This document shows positions 1-6,415 of a stretch of 11,404 nt of DNA, piece by piece. This DNA comes from Actinomycetota bacterium (GTDB lineage: Bacteria; Actinomycetota; Actinomycetes; Streptosporangiales; Streptosporangiaceae). A model generated the notes under the pieces. It ran no database searches. It was given only the letters and a program-made list of their open reading frames with translations, and was not told the DNA's origin. Position 1 is the stretch's first letter; each line of letters begins with the position of its first letter. A program made the position numbers and the translations under genes. The stretch lies in assembly GCA_003140115.1 (NCBI GenBank), contig PLIQ01000320.1, forward strand, positions 7,610-19,013. The letters run 5' to 3'.

Positions 1-75
1 TCCTCAGCAGTCACCTTCACCTGGAAGACCGACGTGGCTCGTCCCTTTCGGCGCTCCAACCTCGCGCGTGGCAGG

Positions 76-474
76 TCAGCCGTCCGCGGCGGGAAGCTCC
101 TGGGCGATCTCCCAGATGTGGCCGCCCGGATCGGCGAAGGTCGCCGTCCGCATGCCCCAGTCCCGGTCGGCAGGGCCGGTAAGCAGCTGCACGCCACGCC
201 CGGCGATCTGGGTGCACACCGCGTCCACGTCATTGACGATGATCGCGAACTGCCCCACGCCCTTCCCGGCCTCCTCCAGGACCTCCGGCAGCGGCTGTGC
301 CGCCGCCGAGGACCGGTGCAGGAACAGGAAGATGCCCTCGAACCGGAGCATCGCCGTGTCGTCGTCCGCCGGCTGGGCGTCCAGGCCGAACGCGTCTGCG
401 TAGAACTTCCGTGCCTCGGCGAGATCGGGGACGTAGAGCGTTATCGCACCGATCTCCCTTTTCCAGTCCGCCAT
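76..474 (-). CDS. VOC-family (glyoxalase/bleomycin-resistance-like) protein
   Basis: A 132-residue single-domain protein of the vicinal oxygen chelate superfamily. The N-terminal half opens with the typical strand-helix signature (GAITLYVPDLAEARKFYADA, about residues 9-28). The C-terminal half ends with TFADPGGHIWEIAQ (about 112-125), the usual last strand carrying the conserved DPxGHxWE element. Members bind a divalent metal and either bind drugs or catalyse isomerisation, dioxygenation or thiol transfer on small molecules, in the cytoplasm; the sequence does not reveal the substrate. The ATG at 474 is preceded by AAGGAAGG at about 7 nt, which supports this start. It lies 45 bp downstream of the DinB-like gene on the same strand and is probably co-transcribed with it. 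Length is normal for a one-domain VOC protein, which would work as a dimer. Family assignment is firm; function is unknown. Confidence 0.88.
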   Translation of the reverse strand: MADWKREIGAITLYVPDLAEARKFYADAFGLDAQPADDDTAMLRFEGIFLFLHRSSAAAQPLPEVLEEAGKGVGQFAIIVNDVDAVCTQIAGRGVQLLTGPADRDWGMRTATFADPGGHIWEIAQELPAADG

Positions 475-519
475 GGCGCCGCCTTCCTTCTGTGCTGTGT
501 GGTACCGGGCGCGGCCCGC

Positions 520-1035
520 TCAGCCGCGCGGGATCCGGGTGTCCTGCGGGCCCAGCCAGGTGCGGCCGTCGAGCAGTTCGCGTGCCGCGTCGAGGTGCCC
601 GGCGTGGACCGCGGTCTCGGTGATGACGTGCAGGATGATCTCCCGTACGTCGCGGAACCGCCAGCCGCTGAAGTAGTCCGGCCATCTGGCCGGCGGCGCG
701 TCCAGGCTGAGCCCGGCCAGGACCGCGTCGGAGGCCGCGCTCTCGCGCCGGTACAGGTCGAGCACGGCCTCGGCCGGCTCGTCCGGCGACAGCTGCCAGC
801 CCGTGTCGTCGTTGAGGTCCAGTGCCTCGCCCGCCGCGACTGCGCGGAACCAGAACCGCTCGTCGTCGACGGCGAGGTGCCGCACCAGGGCCAGGCACGA
901 CCAGCCAGACGGCAGCACCGGCTGCCGGAGGCTCTCCTCCGACAGGCCCTTCAGGACACCGAGCACGTGACGGCGCTGGCCGTCCAGCCATTCAACGAGC
1001 GCCTCCCGCTCTCTGTCCGGGGTCGGCTCCGTCAT
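520..1035 (-). CDS. DinB/DUF664-family protein
   Basis: A 171-residue protein resembling the DinB/YfiT-like four-helix-bundle superfamily (DUF664 type). Putative metal ligands are visible in the expected places: H53 in LVRHLAVDDERFW, and a C-terminal cluster H136, H144 and H147 in HVITETAVHAGHLDAARE. In actinomycetes some members are mycothiol-dependent transferases or maleylpyruvate isomerases, while many have no known role; no specific reaction can be assigned here. The ATG at 1035 was chosen because GAGGAGA lies about 5 nt upstream and the family's first helix begins just after it. The frame stays open to an ATG at 1218, but the added 61 residues are Arg/Ala/Pro-rich and look non-coding. 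It is the first gene of a two-gene unit with the downstream VOC gene. Both families include thiol-linked detoxification enzymes, so a detoxification pair is possible but unproven. Confidence 0.87.
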   Translation of the reverse strand: MTEPTPDREREALVEWLDGQRRHVLGVLKGLSEESLRQPVLPSGWSCLALVRHLAVDDERFWFRAVAAGEALDLNDDTGWQLSPDEPAEAVLDLYRRESAASDAVLAGLSLDAPPARWPDYFSGWRFRDVREIILHVITETAVHAGHLDAARELLDGRTWLGPQDTRIPRG

Positions 1036-1057
1036 CTGCTCTCCTCGCGCCCGGTTC

Positions 1058-1075
1058 CGCGGCCATCCGGCCGCG
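1058..1075. repeat. Inverted repeat in the DinB gene leader
   Basis: Perfect 7-bp arms CGCGGCC and GGCCGCG flank a 4-nt loop, about 22 nt upstream of the DinB-like start codon on the minus strand. It would form a stable hairpin in the 5' leader of that mRNA, or could be a protein-binding dyad. Such sequences also arise by chance in DNA this rich in G+C, so function is uncertain. Confidence 0.4.
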
Positions 1076-1087
1076 AGCATCCTCGCA

Positions 1088-1111
1088 GAGATCCGCCGCA
1101 ACGGCGATCTC
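1088..1111. repeat. Second inverted repeat upstream of the DinB gene
   Basis: Arms GAGATC(C)GCC and GGCGATCTC pair over 9 bp with one bulged C and a 5-nt loop. A third, weaker repeat follows at 1132-1148 (CTGCG and CGCAG, 7-nt loop). Between the DinB start (1035) and the monooxygenase fragment (1245), these repeats are the only structure I see; no convincing promoter hexamers were found. Confidence 0.35.
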
Positions 1112-1244
1112 CTCAGTGCGTGCAATACCGACTGCGGGAGCGCCGCAGAATCATCGCCGCCCGCAGGCCATGCCCGCGGTGCCGGCCGCCAGGCCGCGCT
1201 CAGCCTTTGGTCACTCACCTCGCTGAGAGTGCTGAGCCAATCCC

Positions 1245-1526
1245 ATGGTGTTCCCCCCGTTCACCTCTAGCGGCGTGCTCAAGGCGGTGGCCAATGCCAC
1301 CTCACTGGCGGACGCCCTCGCCGGCGCCCCGGCCGTTGATGATGCTCTCCGCCGGTGGAGCGAGGCCCAGCTCCAGGTCGCTGCCCAGGTCATGCCGTTC
1401 GCTGAGTACGCCGAGCGGAGCCAGGTGTTCGAGATGCCAGACCTCGCCATCACGCCACCCGCAGCGACCAACGAATGGCTGTCCTCCGCCTATCCCGGGT
1501 TCGTCCTCACGCTCCCCGGTGCGTGA
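1245..1526 (+). pseudogene. C-terminal remnant of an FAD-dependent monooxygenase
   Basis: The frame encodes 93 residues that match only the last part of a group A flavoprotein monooxygenase. PPFTSSGVLKAVANATSLAD corresponds to the helix that follows the GD (FAD ribityl-binding) motif, then DDALRRWSEAQL and AYPGFVLTLPGA at the end. It aligns by eye with residues of about 310-370 of the intact monooxygenase at 1601-2779, for example RPHAAAGTAKAAADGWALAE there and PPFTSSGVLKAVANATSLAD here. The GxGxxG Rossmann motif, the DG motif and the GD motif itself are absent. An in-frame TGA at 1233 blocks extension, and I found no matching residues in the other forward frames upstream. No Shine-Dalgarno site precedes the ATG at 1245. 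It is therefore probably a decayed gene that has lost about three quarters of its length. Expression as a small protein cannot be excluded, but it could not bind FAD in the normal way. Confidence 0.72.
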
Positions 1527-1534
1527 CCGGGGAG
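1512..1534. terminator. Strong GC hairpin, probable terminator
   Basis: Perfect 9-bp arms CTCCCCGGT and ACCGGGGAG surround a 5-nt loop and span the stop codon (1524-1526) of the monooxygenase fragment. It sits between two converging genes, 66 bp beyond the end of the minus-strand operon, so it could stop transcription from both sides. There is no run of T on either side, as is common for actinomycete hairpin terminators. This is the strongest hairpin I noticed in the window. Confidence 0.6.
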
Positions 1535-1600
1535 ACGGCAGACGCAAAGTCCTGCACCGCTTGATTCCGGCAGACCGGCGTACCGTTCCGCCTCCCGGCA

Positions 1601-2779
1601 CTAGTTACCAGGACCGTAGAGGCCGAAGATGAGGCGCGGGTCACCGGGGCGGAACGTGCCGAGGAACTGGGAGCTGTCGCCGATGGCGCGGCAGCGGGCG
1701 AGCAGGTCATGACCGAGGGCGAGTTGGCGTCGCTCCCAGGCCGCGAGGGCGGCCGGGACGTTCCCGCCCGCGGCGGTGAGCTCCTCGGCCAGGGCCCAGC
1801 CGTCGGCGGCCGCCTTCGCCGTCCCGGCGGCCGCGTGCGGGCGTACGGCGAAGGCTGCGTCACCGATCAGGCAGATGCGCCCGAACGCCATCCGGGATAC
1901 TTCGATGTCGTAAATGACCTGGACGAACGGCTCCGCCACGTGGGTCACGACCTCGGCTAGCGGGGGTGCCAGCCGACTCACGGCGGCCTGCCGCAGGTCC
2001 GACAGCGCCCGCTCGGTGGCCGCGCCAGGCGGCAGCGAGACTGGTCGCAGCACGCCGTCGCGGCCGGTCATGAGCTCATCGAGCGGGGCGCCCGCGGCCA
2101 CGTTGACGTACCAGACCATGTTGATCAGGCGTTCCCCGCGCCGCACGGAGCCGTCCAGGCCGGGGATGGGGTAGACGAGGATGTGGCTGCCGGGCAGCAC
2201 CTGGTAGGTGAGGGCGTCGCTGAGCAGCGCGTACGTGGCCGAGGAGACCTCGCTCTCGGGCAGGGTGCCGCGCCAGGCCACATAGCCCGAATAGGAACGC
2301 TGGGCGGCCGGCTGAAGCCGGGCGCGGGCGAGGGAACCGACGCCGTCCGCGCAGATGAGCAGGTCCGCTTCGGCCCGCTGGCCGGTCGCGAGCGTCACGG
2401 ACACGCGATCGGCCTGCTGACCGAAGTCGGTGACTTCGGCGCCCAGCTGGTACCGGCCGGCGCCGAAGATGCCGAGCAGGGACCGGTACATGGTGTTCCA
2501 GGACGAGAACCGGTAGCGGTGCGGCTGCTCGTGCTGGACGCTGCCGTCGCGGTCCAGGAAGCGGATCCAGTTGGTGCTCGAGCAGACGTCCTCGGCGCGC
2601 AGGCCGCCGCGTTCCACGAGGTACTTCAGCGTGCTGTCCAGCACGGCGAGTCCCGCGCCGCGCGCGGCCAGCGCGGCCGGCGAGCGCTCGAAGACGCAGA
2701 CGTCACAGCCCGCGTCGCGGAGCAGCAGCGCCGCCGTCAGGCCGCCGATCGACCCGCCGACGACGCTGACGGCCGGCAT
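1601..2779 (-). CDS. FAD-dependent monooxygenase (2,6-dihydroxypyridine hydroxylase-like)
   Basis: A 392-residue group A flavoprotein hydroxylase. The N-terminal FAD-binding Rossmann motif GGSIGGLTAALLLRDAG spans about residues 8-24 and ends in the ribose-binding acid of FER (E31). The DG motif CADGVGS (143-149) contacts NAD(P)H and FAD. The GD motif CLIGDAAFAVRPHAAAG (303-319) binds the FAD ribityl chain. SYSGYVAWRG (162-171) and GTAKAAADGWALAE are typical of the 2,6-dihydroxypyridine 3-monooxygenase group from nicotine degradation, but many relatives act on other phenolic or heteroaromatic rings, so the substrate is open. The reaction would be NAD(P)H- and O2-dependent ring hydroxylation in the cytoplasm. 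The ATG at 2779 lies 11 bp after the upstream reductase gene; only a weak Shine-Dalgarno is visible, so translational coupling is likely. It is the last gene of the operon. It lacks a third domain, so it is the short form of the family. Confidence 0.9.
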   Translation of the reverse strand: MPAVSVVGGSIGGLTAALLLRDAGCDVCVFERSPAALAARGAGLAVLDSTLKYLVERGGLRAEDVCSSTNWIRFLDRDGSVQHEQPHRYRFSSWNTMYRSLLGIFGAGRYQLGAEVTDFGQQADRVSVTLATGQRAEADLLICADGVGSLARARLQPAAQRSYSGYVAWRGTLPESEVSSATYALLSDALTYQVLPGSHILVYPIPGLDGSVRRGERLINMVWYVNVAAGAPLDELMTGRDGVLRPVSLPPGAATERALSDLRQAAVSRLAPPLAEVVTHVAEPFVQVIYDIEVSRMAFGRICLIGDAAFAVRPHAAAGTAKAAADGWALAEELTAAGGNVPAALAAWERRQLALGHDLLARCRAIGDSSQFLGTFRPGDPRLIFGLYGPGN

Positions 2780-2790
2780 CTCGGGCAGAG

Positions 2791-3312
2791 CTACGGACGG
2801 CCGAACGTGGCGACCTTGACGACCTCCATCTCGAACAGCACCCGGCGTTCGTTGATGGACGGATCACGCAGGGCGTACGGGGGCTCGTTGCCCGTGTACT
2901 TGACCCAGATCCGGTCGAGCTGATCGGTGACGCGCTGACCCTCGGCCGGGTCGTCCTCGGAGATCTCTCGCTTCAGCACGGTCTTGATGCTGATCCAGTG
3001 GTAGGGATTCGCCGGGTTCATCAGCAGGAACGTGGCGTACGGCGCCTTGCGCAGCCAGTCGACCTTCTTGCGGTGCGTGGCCAGGTTGAGGAGCACGGTA
3101 TCGCCCTCGTAGTCGAACCAGACGGGCGTCAGGTTGGGGTGATCATCGCGCCCCATGACGGCGACGACGGCGGTCACCGGCTCGTCGAGCAGCCGTTTGA
3201 AGCTGGGGTCCAGATCGGTCAGGCTCGACACGGCCTCATGGTCGCCGATCGTGAACTGGCCGGGCTGGGTGCCCTCGGCGACATCCTTGAATTTCGCCAC
3301 GGTAATCGACAC
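2791..3312 (-). CDS. PPOX-class F420/flavin-dependent oxidoreductase
   Basis: A 173-residue split beta-barrel protein of the pyridoxamine-phosphate-oxidase-like, flavin/deazaflavin oxidoreductase group. Recognisable elements are VVAVMGRDDHPNLTPVWFDY followed by DTVLLNLATHRKKVDWLRK and ATFLLMNPANPYHWISIK, the core barrel strands and phosphate-binding region of this family. Actinomycete relatives use F420, FMN or sometimes haem or biliverdin, so the cofactor is inferred from family and taxon. The GTG at 3312 is preferred: AAGGAG lies 6 nt upstream, and it places the gene 10 bp after the ThDP gene's stop codon, which overlaps the Shine-Dalgarno region. The frame is open to an ATG at 3366, but that would overlap the upstream gene by 44 bp and add a Cys/Arg/Pro-rich stretch. 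It may reduce a pathway intermediate or supply reduced cofactor; this is inference. Confidence 0.87.
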   Translation of the reverse strand: MSITVAKFKDVAEGTQPGQFTIGDHEAVSSLTDLDPSFKRLLDEPVTAVVAVMGRDDHPNLTPVWFDYEGDTVLLNLATHRKKVDWLRKAPYATFLLMNPANPYHWISIKTVLKREISEDDPAEGQRVTDQLDRIWVKYTGNEPPYALRDPSINERRVLFEMEVVKVATFGRP

Positions 3313-3322
3313 TGGATGCTCC

Positions 3323-5032
3323 TTACAGTTGTTGCGCGGGCACCGGCCGGCGGCCGGCTTCGCCACGGCTTAGTTCCATGATCGCGGGATAGCCCGCCGG
3401 GTCTAGCTGGACGTCGATGACCGTGGGACCGTCCCGGCCGGACGCGGCGGAAAGCGCAGCGGCGAGCTCTTGCTCGGTGCTGACCGCCTCGGCCGCCGCG
3501 CCCAGCGCCTGCGCCGCACCGGCGTACGAAACCGGCCCGAAGTCGACCGCCTCGGCCCCACCCTGGCCGGCCGGGTGCTGCTTGATCTTGATCAGGCTGA
3601 GGGCGCCGTCGTTGAACACCACGACCGCGATGCGCAGCCTCAGCCGCGCGGCGGTCTCGATCTCGGCCAGCGTCATGCCCAGACCACCGTCTCCGGTGAA
3701 CGCGACGACCAGCCGGGCGGGGGCGCACAACGCCGCGGCGATGGCCGCGGGAAGCGCGAACCCCATCGTGGCCAGGCCGCTCGAGATCAGCAGCCGACGT
3801 GGCTCGGCGACCTCCCACAACGGCATGACCGCGAGCATGTGCGCACCGGCGTCCACGGCGACGACCGTCTCCCGCGGCACCTGCGAGGATGCGACCCTGA
3901 CCACCTGCACGGGGGACAGAAAACCGGGCCGCGCCGCAGCCGTCTCGGACAACCGGAGCGCGGACTGCGTCCTGGCCAGCTGGCCAGCACCCGGCGGCCA
4001 GTCATGCTCGCCGTGGTGGTTGGCCAGCACGCCGATGGCCCCGGACAGCGGGATGTCCAGGGCCGTGGCACCGGGAAAGTAGGCGGGTCCCGGGTATCGG
4101 GCCACGAGCAGCACCGGGGCCGGATAATCCCAGGCCGCGGGGATCATCTCGGCCTCGTCGACCCCCAGCGCCACGATCAGGTCGGCCGCGGCCAGCAGCG
4201 GCCACTCCATCGTGCCGCCGGTGACCAGGCCGGCGGCCTCCGCGGTGGAGTCGGGCACGATGCCGCGCGCACGGTAGGTATGCAAGGCCGGGATACCGCG
4301 GCCAGCCAGCGCCGACCGGATCGCGGCCGTATGCGCGATCGCCCCCGTGCCGAGCATGATCACCGGCCGACGAGACCTGCACAGCGCCTGCGCGAGGACG
4401 GCCACGTCACGCGGGGCGTCGTCGGTACTGGACGGCGCGGCCGAGTGCTCCGAGTCGGGCGCGCCGCCAGGGTCTGAGATCGCGGGGTCTGAGATGGCGG
4501 GGACTGAGATGCCGGGGTCTGAGATGGCGCTGTCATCCATCAGGGCCACCACCGGGCCGGGCGGCGGGGTGAGAGCCAGCCGGACGGCCGCGGCCGCGGC
4601 CTCGCTGGTTCGGTCCCGGCCAATCGTGACGACCGCCTTGGCGACCACGGCGCCGAGGGCCGCCTGATCCAGTCGCTGGTGACTGATCCGGGCCGCATCG
4701 GCCCGCCGCACCGTGTCGGCGATGACCACGACCGGGAGCCGGTCCAGGGCCGCGTGCGCGATGCCGTTGACCGCGCTGGCGAGCCCGGGGCCCCGGGTTA
4801 CGACCGCCGCCCCGGGCCGCCCGGTGAGGTCGGCGTAGGTGGCGGCCATGATCACGGCCGCGGTCTCGGTGTGCGCGAGCACGAAGCGCAGGCCAGCCAG
4901 CGCGGCGGCGCCGACCACGTCCAGGTTCGGCCCGCCGCCGGGCAGGCCGAACATCACCGTGGTCCCCGCGTCGGCCAGTGCGGTCACGATCGCGGCTGCT
5001 CCAGCCGGAGCGCCCTGGCCGTTGTGGGTCAC
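3323..5032 (-). CDS. Thiamine-diphosphate-dependent decarboxylase/synthase-like enzyme
   Basis: A 569-residue protein of the acetolactate synthase/benzoylformate decarboxylase superfamily with the full three-domain order. The PYR domain (about 10-165) contains FGLPGGGPNLD and the cofactor-activating glutamate E56 in LAHTETAA, then TRGPG (79-83). The central domain runs from about 206 to 340. The PP domain (about 375-550) carries GDGG at 447-450 and ND at 474-475, the GDG-(X)n-N motif that holds Mg2+ and thiamine diphosphate, preceded by the MGFALPAA signature. Such enzymes decarboxylate 2-oxo acids or make or break acyloin C-C bonds; the exact reaction cannot be read from sequence, and it is not obviously the biosynthetic IlvB. 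Residues 169-188 form an unusual repeated linker. The GTG at 5032 has GGAGG 6 nt upstream. The gap from the hydrolase gene is 66 bp and to the reductase gene 10 bp, so it belongs to the operon. Confidence 0.9.
   Translation of the reverse strand: MTHNGQGAPAGAAAIVTALADAGTTVMFGLPGGGPNLDVVGAAALAGLRFVLAHTETAAVIMAATYADLTGRPGAAVVTRGPGLASAVNGIAHAALDRLPVVVIADTVRRADAARISHQRLDQAALGAVVAKAVVTIGRDRTSEAAAAAVRLALTPPPGPVVALMDDSAISDPGISVPAISDPAISDPGGAPDSEHSAAPSSTDDAPRDVAVLAQALCRSRRPVIMLGTGAIAHTAAIRSALAGRGIPALHTYRARGIVPDSTAEAAGLVTGGTMEWPLLAAADLIVALGVDEAEMIPAAWDYPAPVLLVARYPGPAYFPGATALDIPLSGAIGVLANHHGEHDWPPGAGQLARTQSALRLSETAAARPGFLSPVQVVRVASSQVPRETVVAVDAGAHMLAVMPLWEVAEPRRLLISSGLATMGFALPAAIAAALCAPARLVVAFTGDGGLGMTLAEIETAARLRLRIAVVVFNDGALSLIKIKQHPAGQGGAEAVDFGPVSYAGAAQALGAAAEAVSTEQELAAALSAASGRDGPTVIDVQLDPAGYPAIMELSRGEAGRRPVPAQQL
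4471..4530. repeat. Four-copy 15-bp in-frame tandem repeat
   Basis: Four head-to-tail 15-bp units close to GGTCTGAGATGGCGG on the plus strand, with one or two changes per copy. On the coding (minus) strand they encode AISDP, GISVP, AISDP and AISDP (in that order, by unit) at residues 169-188 of the ThDP enzyme. Because the unit is a multiple of three, copy-number change would lengthen or shorten the linker between PYR and central domains without breaking the frame. Confidence 0.9.
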
Positions 5033-5098
5033 CTGAGGCCTCCGCGGTAGACGCCGGCCGCCAACTGCCTGCTTGGGGCCGATGTTAGCTGGCGATGG

Positions 5099-6250
5099 CT
5101 ACGTGGCGGTGCACAGTGGCCGGGTCGCCGGTGATTGCGTTTGTGTTACTCCTGGTCGTGAGAGCTCACGGACCTCAGCCAGAATCGGGGTCCAGTATTC
5201 AGCCTGGGACTGGCGGCCGATGAACAGGCCAATGTGCCCGCCCGGTGCGAGGTACCAGCGGACCAGCGAAGAGCCGACCGCGTACCGCATGTTGTGGACC
5301 TGCTGCCACGGCGTGATGTCGTCCCCTTCGCCGCCGAGCAGGAACACCGGGCAGGTAATGCTGCGCAGGCTCACCCTCTTGCCCGCGACCTCCAGCTCGT
5401 CCTTGAACAGCTCGTTCTTGACGAAGAGGTGCTCCACGGCCCACAGGTACAGCTTGCCGGACAGATCGATCGGGTAGAAGTACCAGTCGTAGAAGTCACT
5501 GAAGTGGTCGAGGTACTCGCGGTCGTGCACGTGCCTGCGGACCTTGAGGTGCTCGGCCAGGTGAGTGACCGGGTGCATCGCCATGAACCCGGTGATGCTG
5601 TTGATGCCGGGCCAGATGCCGCCGTAGGCCGTGACCATGGCCTTGTACAGCGCCATGTTGCCGCCCGGGACCACGATGGGCATGAGCTTCTTGGTCAGGC
5701 CCTCCCCGGCGCTGGTGTCGATCGGCGCGCCGGCCACGATCAGCGTGTTGACGCGCTCGGGGTACATGGCCGCCCACAGCGCGGCTTCCCAGCCTCCCTG
5801 GCAGTCGCCGACGATATTGACCTTGCCCTCGGGCCCGGCGATGAGATCTACCGCGCGGGTGATGAAGTCGAGGCGGTCAGCCTCGGTGGTGTCCTTGGTG
5901 GCGTTGGTGGCGCTCAGCCAGTCGAACGAGAAGAGCTTGGTCAGGCCCATCGTGATGCAGAGCTGGACCTGGCTCTGGCCCTTCTTGTCGACGATGCACG
6001 AGGCGTGCCCGGCGAGCGGCGGGAACACCAGCGTGGGAACGACGTCATCGTCACCGACGCTGAAGTCACGTAGCAGCGCGAACGGCGCGGCGAGCACGAC
6101 CTCGTTGCGGCTGGCCCACTTCGGGGGCTTACGGTTGGTGGTCTCGTAGGCCCACAGCGCCATGTCCGCCGGCATTGGTATGGACTTGGCCATGACACGC
6201 GCACTGAGCGCGGTCGCGGCGAACATGGTCTGGGTCAACTGCCTGAGCAT
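5099..6250 (-). CDS. PHA-synthase-like alpha/beta hydrolase (Cys nucleophile)
   Basis: A 383-residue alpha/beta-hydrolase-fold protein resembling poly(3-hydroxyalkanoate) synthase PhaC. The nucleophile elbow is GDCQGG with C150, where PhaC has G-x-C-x-G and ordinary lipases have Ser. The acid is D310 in GEGDDITPWQQ, matching PhaC's DHIVPW, and the base is H339 in APGGHIGLFIG, matching PhaC's GHI box. TLVFPPLAGHASCIVD (73-88) corresponds to the strand before the oxyanion region. It is close in length to class III PhaC and lacks the long N-terminal domain of class I enzymes. No phaE, phaR, phasin, phaA or phaB gene is in view. It may be a DUF3141-like relative, acyltransferase or hydrolase rather than a polymerase. 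The ATG at 6250 has GGAGAA about 7 nt upstream. It is first in the four-gene operon and diverges from the SDR gene across 165 bp. Confidence 0.82.
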   Translation of the reverse strand: MLRQLTQTMFAATALSARVMAKSIPMPADMALWAYETTNRKPPKWASRNEVVLAAPFALLRDFSVGDDDVVPTLVFPPLAGHASCIVDKKGQSQVQLCITMGLTKLFSFDWLSATNATKDTTEADRLDFITRAVDLIAGPEGKVNIVGDCQGGWEAALWAAMYPERVNTLIVAGAPIDTSAGEGLTKKLMPIVVPGGNMALYKAMVTAYGGIWPGINSITGFMAMHPVTHLAEHLKVRRHVHDREYLDHFSDFYDWYFYPIDLSGKLYLWAVEHLFVKNELFKDELEVAGKRVSLRSITCPVFLLGGEGDDITPWQQVHNMRYAVGSSLVRWYLAPGGHIGLFIGRQSQAEYWTPILAEVRELSRPGVTQTQSPATRPLCTAT

Positions 6251-6415
6251 CTACTTCTTCTCCGAATCGCCGTTAATCCCACCTGCTGCCGCTTCCTGAC
6301 CAGGCATCCGCGTCGTCAGCAAGCAGTCAGCCATGAACACCTACTGATGAGTAATTGAATCATCAATACCCGCGGATCAAGATCACTACGGCGGGCCTGT
6401 GTAACAATTAACGCT
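6251..6415. promoter_or_regulatory. Divergent promoter region with dyad
   Basis: This 165-bp intergenic region must drive the minus-strand operon and the plus-strand SDR gene. It is clearly richer in A+T than the genes around it. At 6345-6365 a dyad has perfect arms TGATGA and TCATCA separated by 9 nt, with part of the spacer also symmetric. On the minus strand TTGATG, 17 nt, TAGGTG could be a weak -35/-10 pair with the dyad filling the spacer. On the plus strand TTGAAT (6355-6360), 17 nt, CAAGAT (6378-6383) is another weak pair. The dyad is a plausible operator for a dimeric repressor controlling both directions; no such small regulator gene is in the window. Confidence 0.5.
6402..6408 (+). 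promoter_or_regulatory. Possible -10 element for a leaderless SDR mRNA
   Basis: TAACAAT ends 7 nt before the ATG at 6416, the distance expected if transcription starts at or next to the start codon. The absence of any purine-rich ribosome-binding site before this ATG agrees with a leaderless mRNA, which is common in actinomycetes. No matching -35 hexamer was identified, so this is tentative. Confidence 0.35.

Noticed and set aside
1..75. A possible start of a further minus-strand gene (GTG at 20, reading off the window edge)
   Set aside because: Only about six codons are visible, with no clear ribosome-binding site. Nothing else was recognised in these 75 bases.
1036..1218. Longer N-terminus for the DinB-like protein (ATG at 1218)
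   Set aside because: The added residues are non-family, Arg/Ala/Pro-rich and contain the hairpins, and a strong Shine-Dalgarno marks the ATG at 1035.
34..1632. Open frame of 532 codons on the plus strand across the DinB, VOC and monooxygenase-fragment region
   Set aside because: It is antisense to two genes with clear family motifs. Its translation is Arg/Pro/Ala-rich without domains, as expected from the GC-rich complement of real genes.
3313..3366. Longer N-terminus for the PPOX-class reductase (ATG at 3366)
   Set aside because: It would overlap the ThDP gene by 44 bp and has no better ribosome-binding site, whereas the GTG at 3312 has AAGGAG at ideal spacing.
3470..4477. Open frame of 335 codons on the plus strand inside the ThDP gene
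   Set aside because: Antisense shadow of a gene with complete ThDP motifs. The translation is low-complexity and rich in Arg, Gly, Gln and His.
5234..6073. Open frame of 279 codons on the plus strand inside the PhaC-like gene
   Set aside because: Antisense to a gene with an intact triad. Its Val/Asp/Gly-rich translation matches no family I know.
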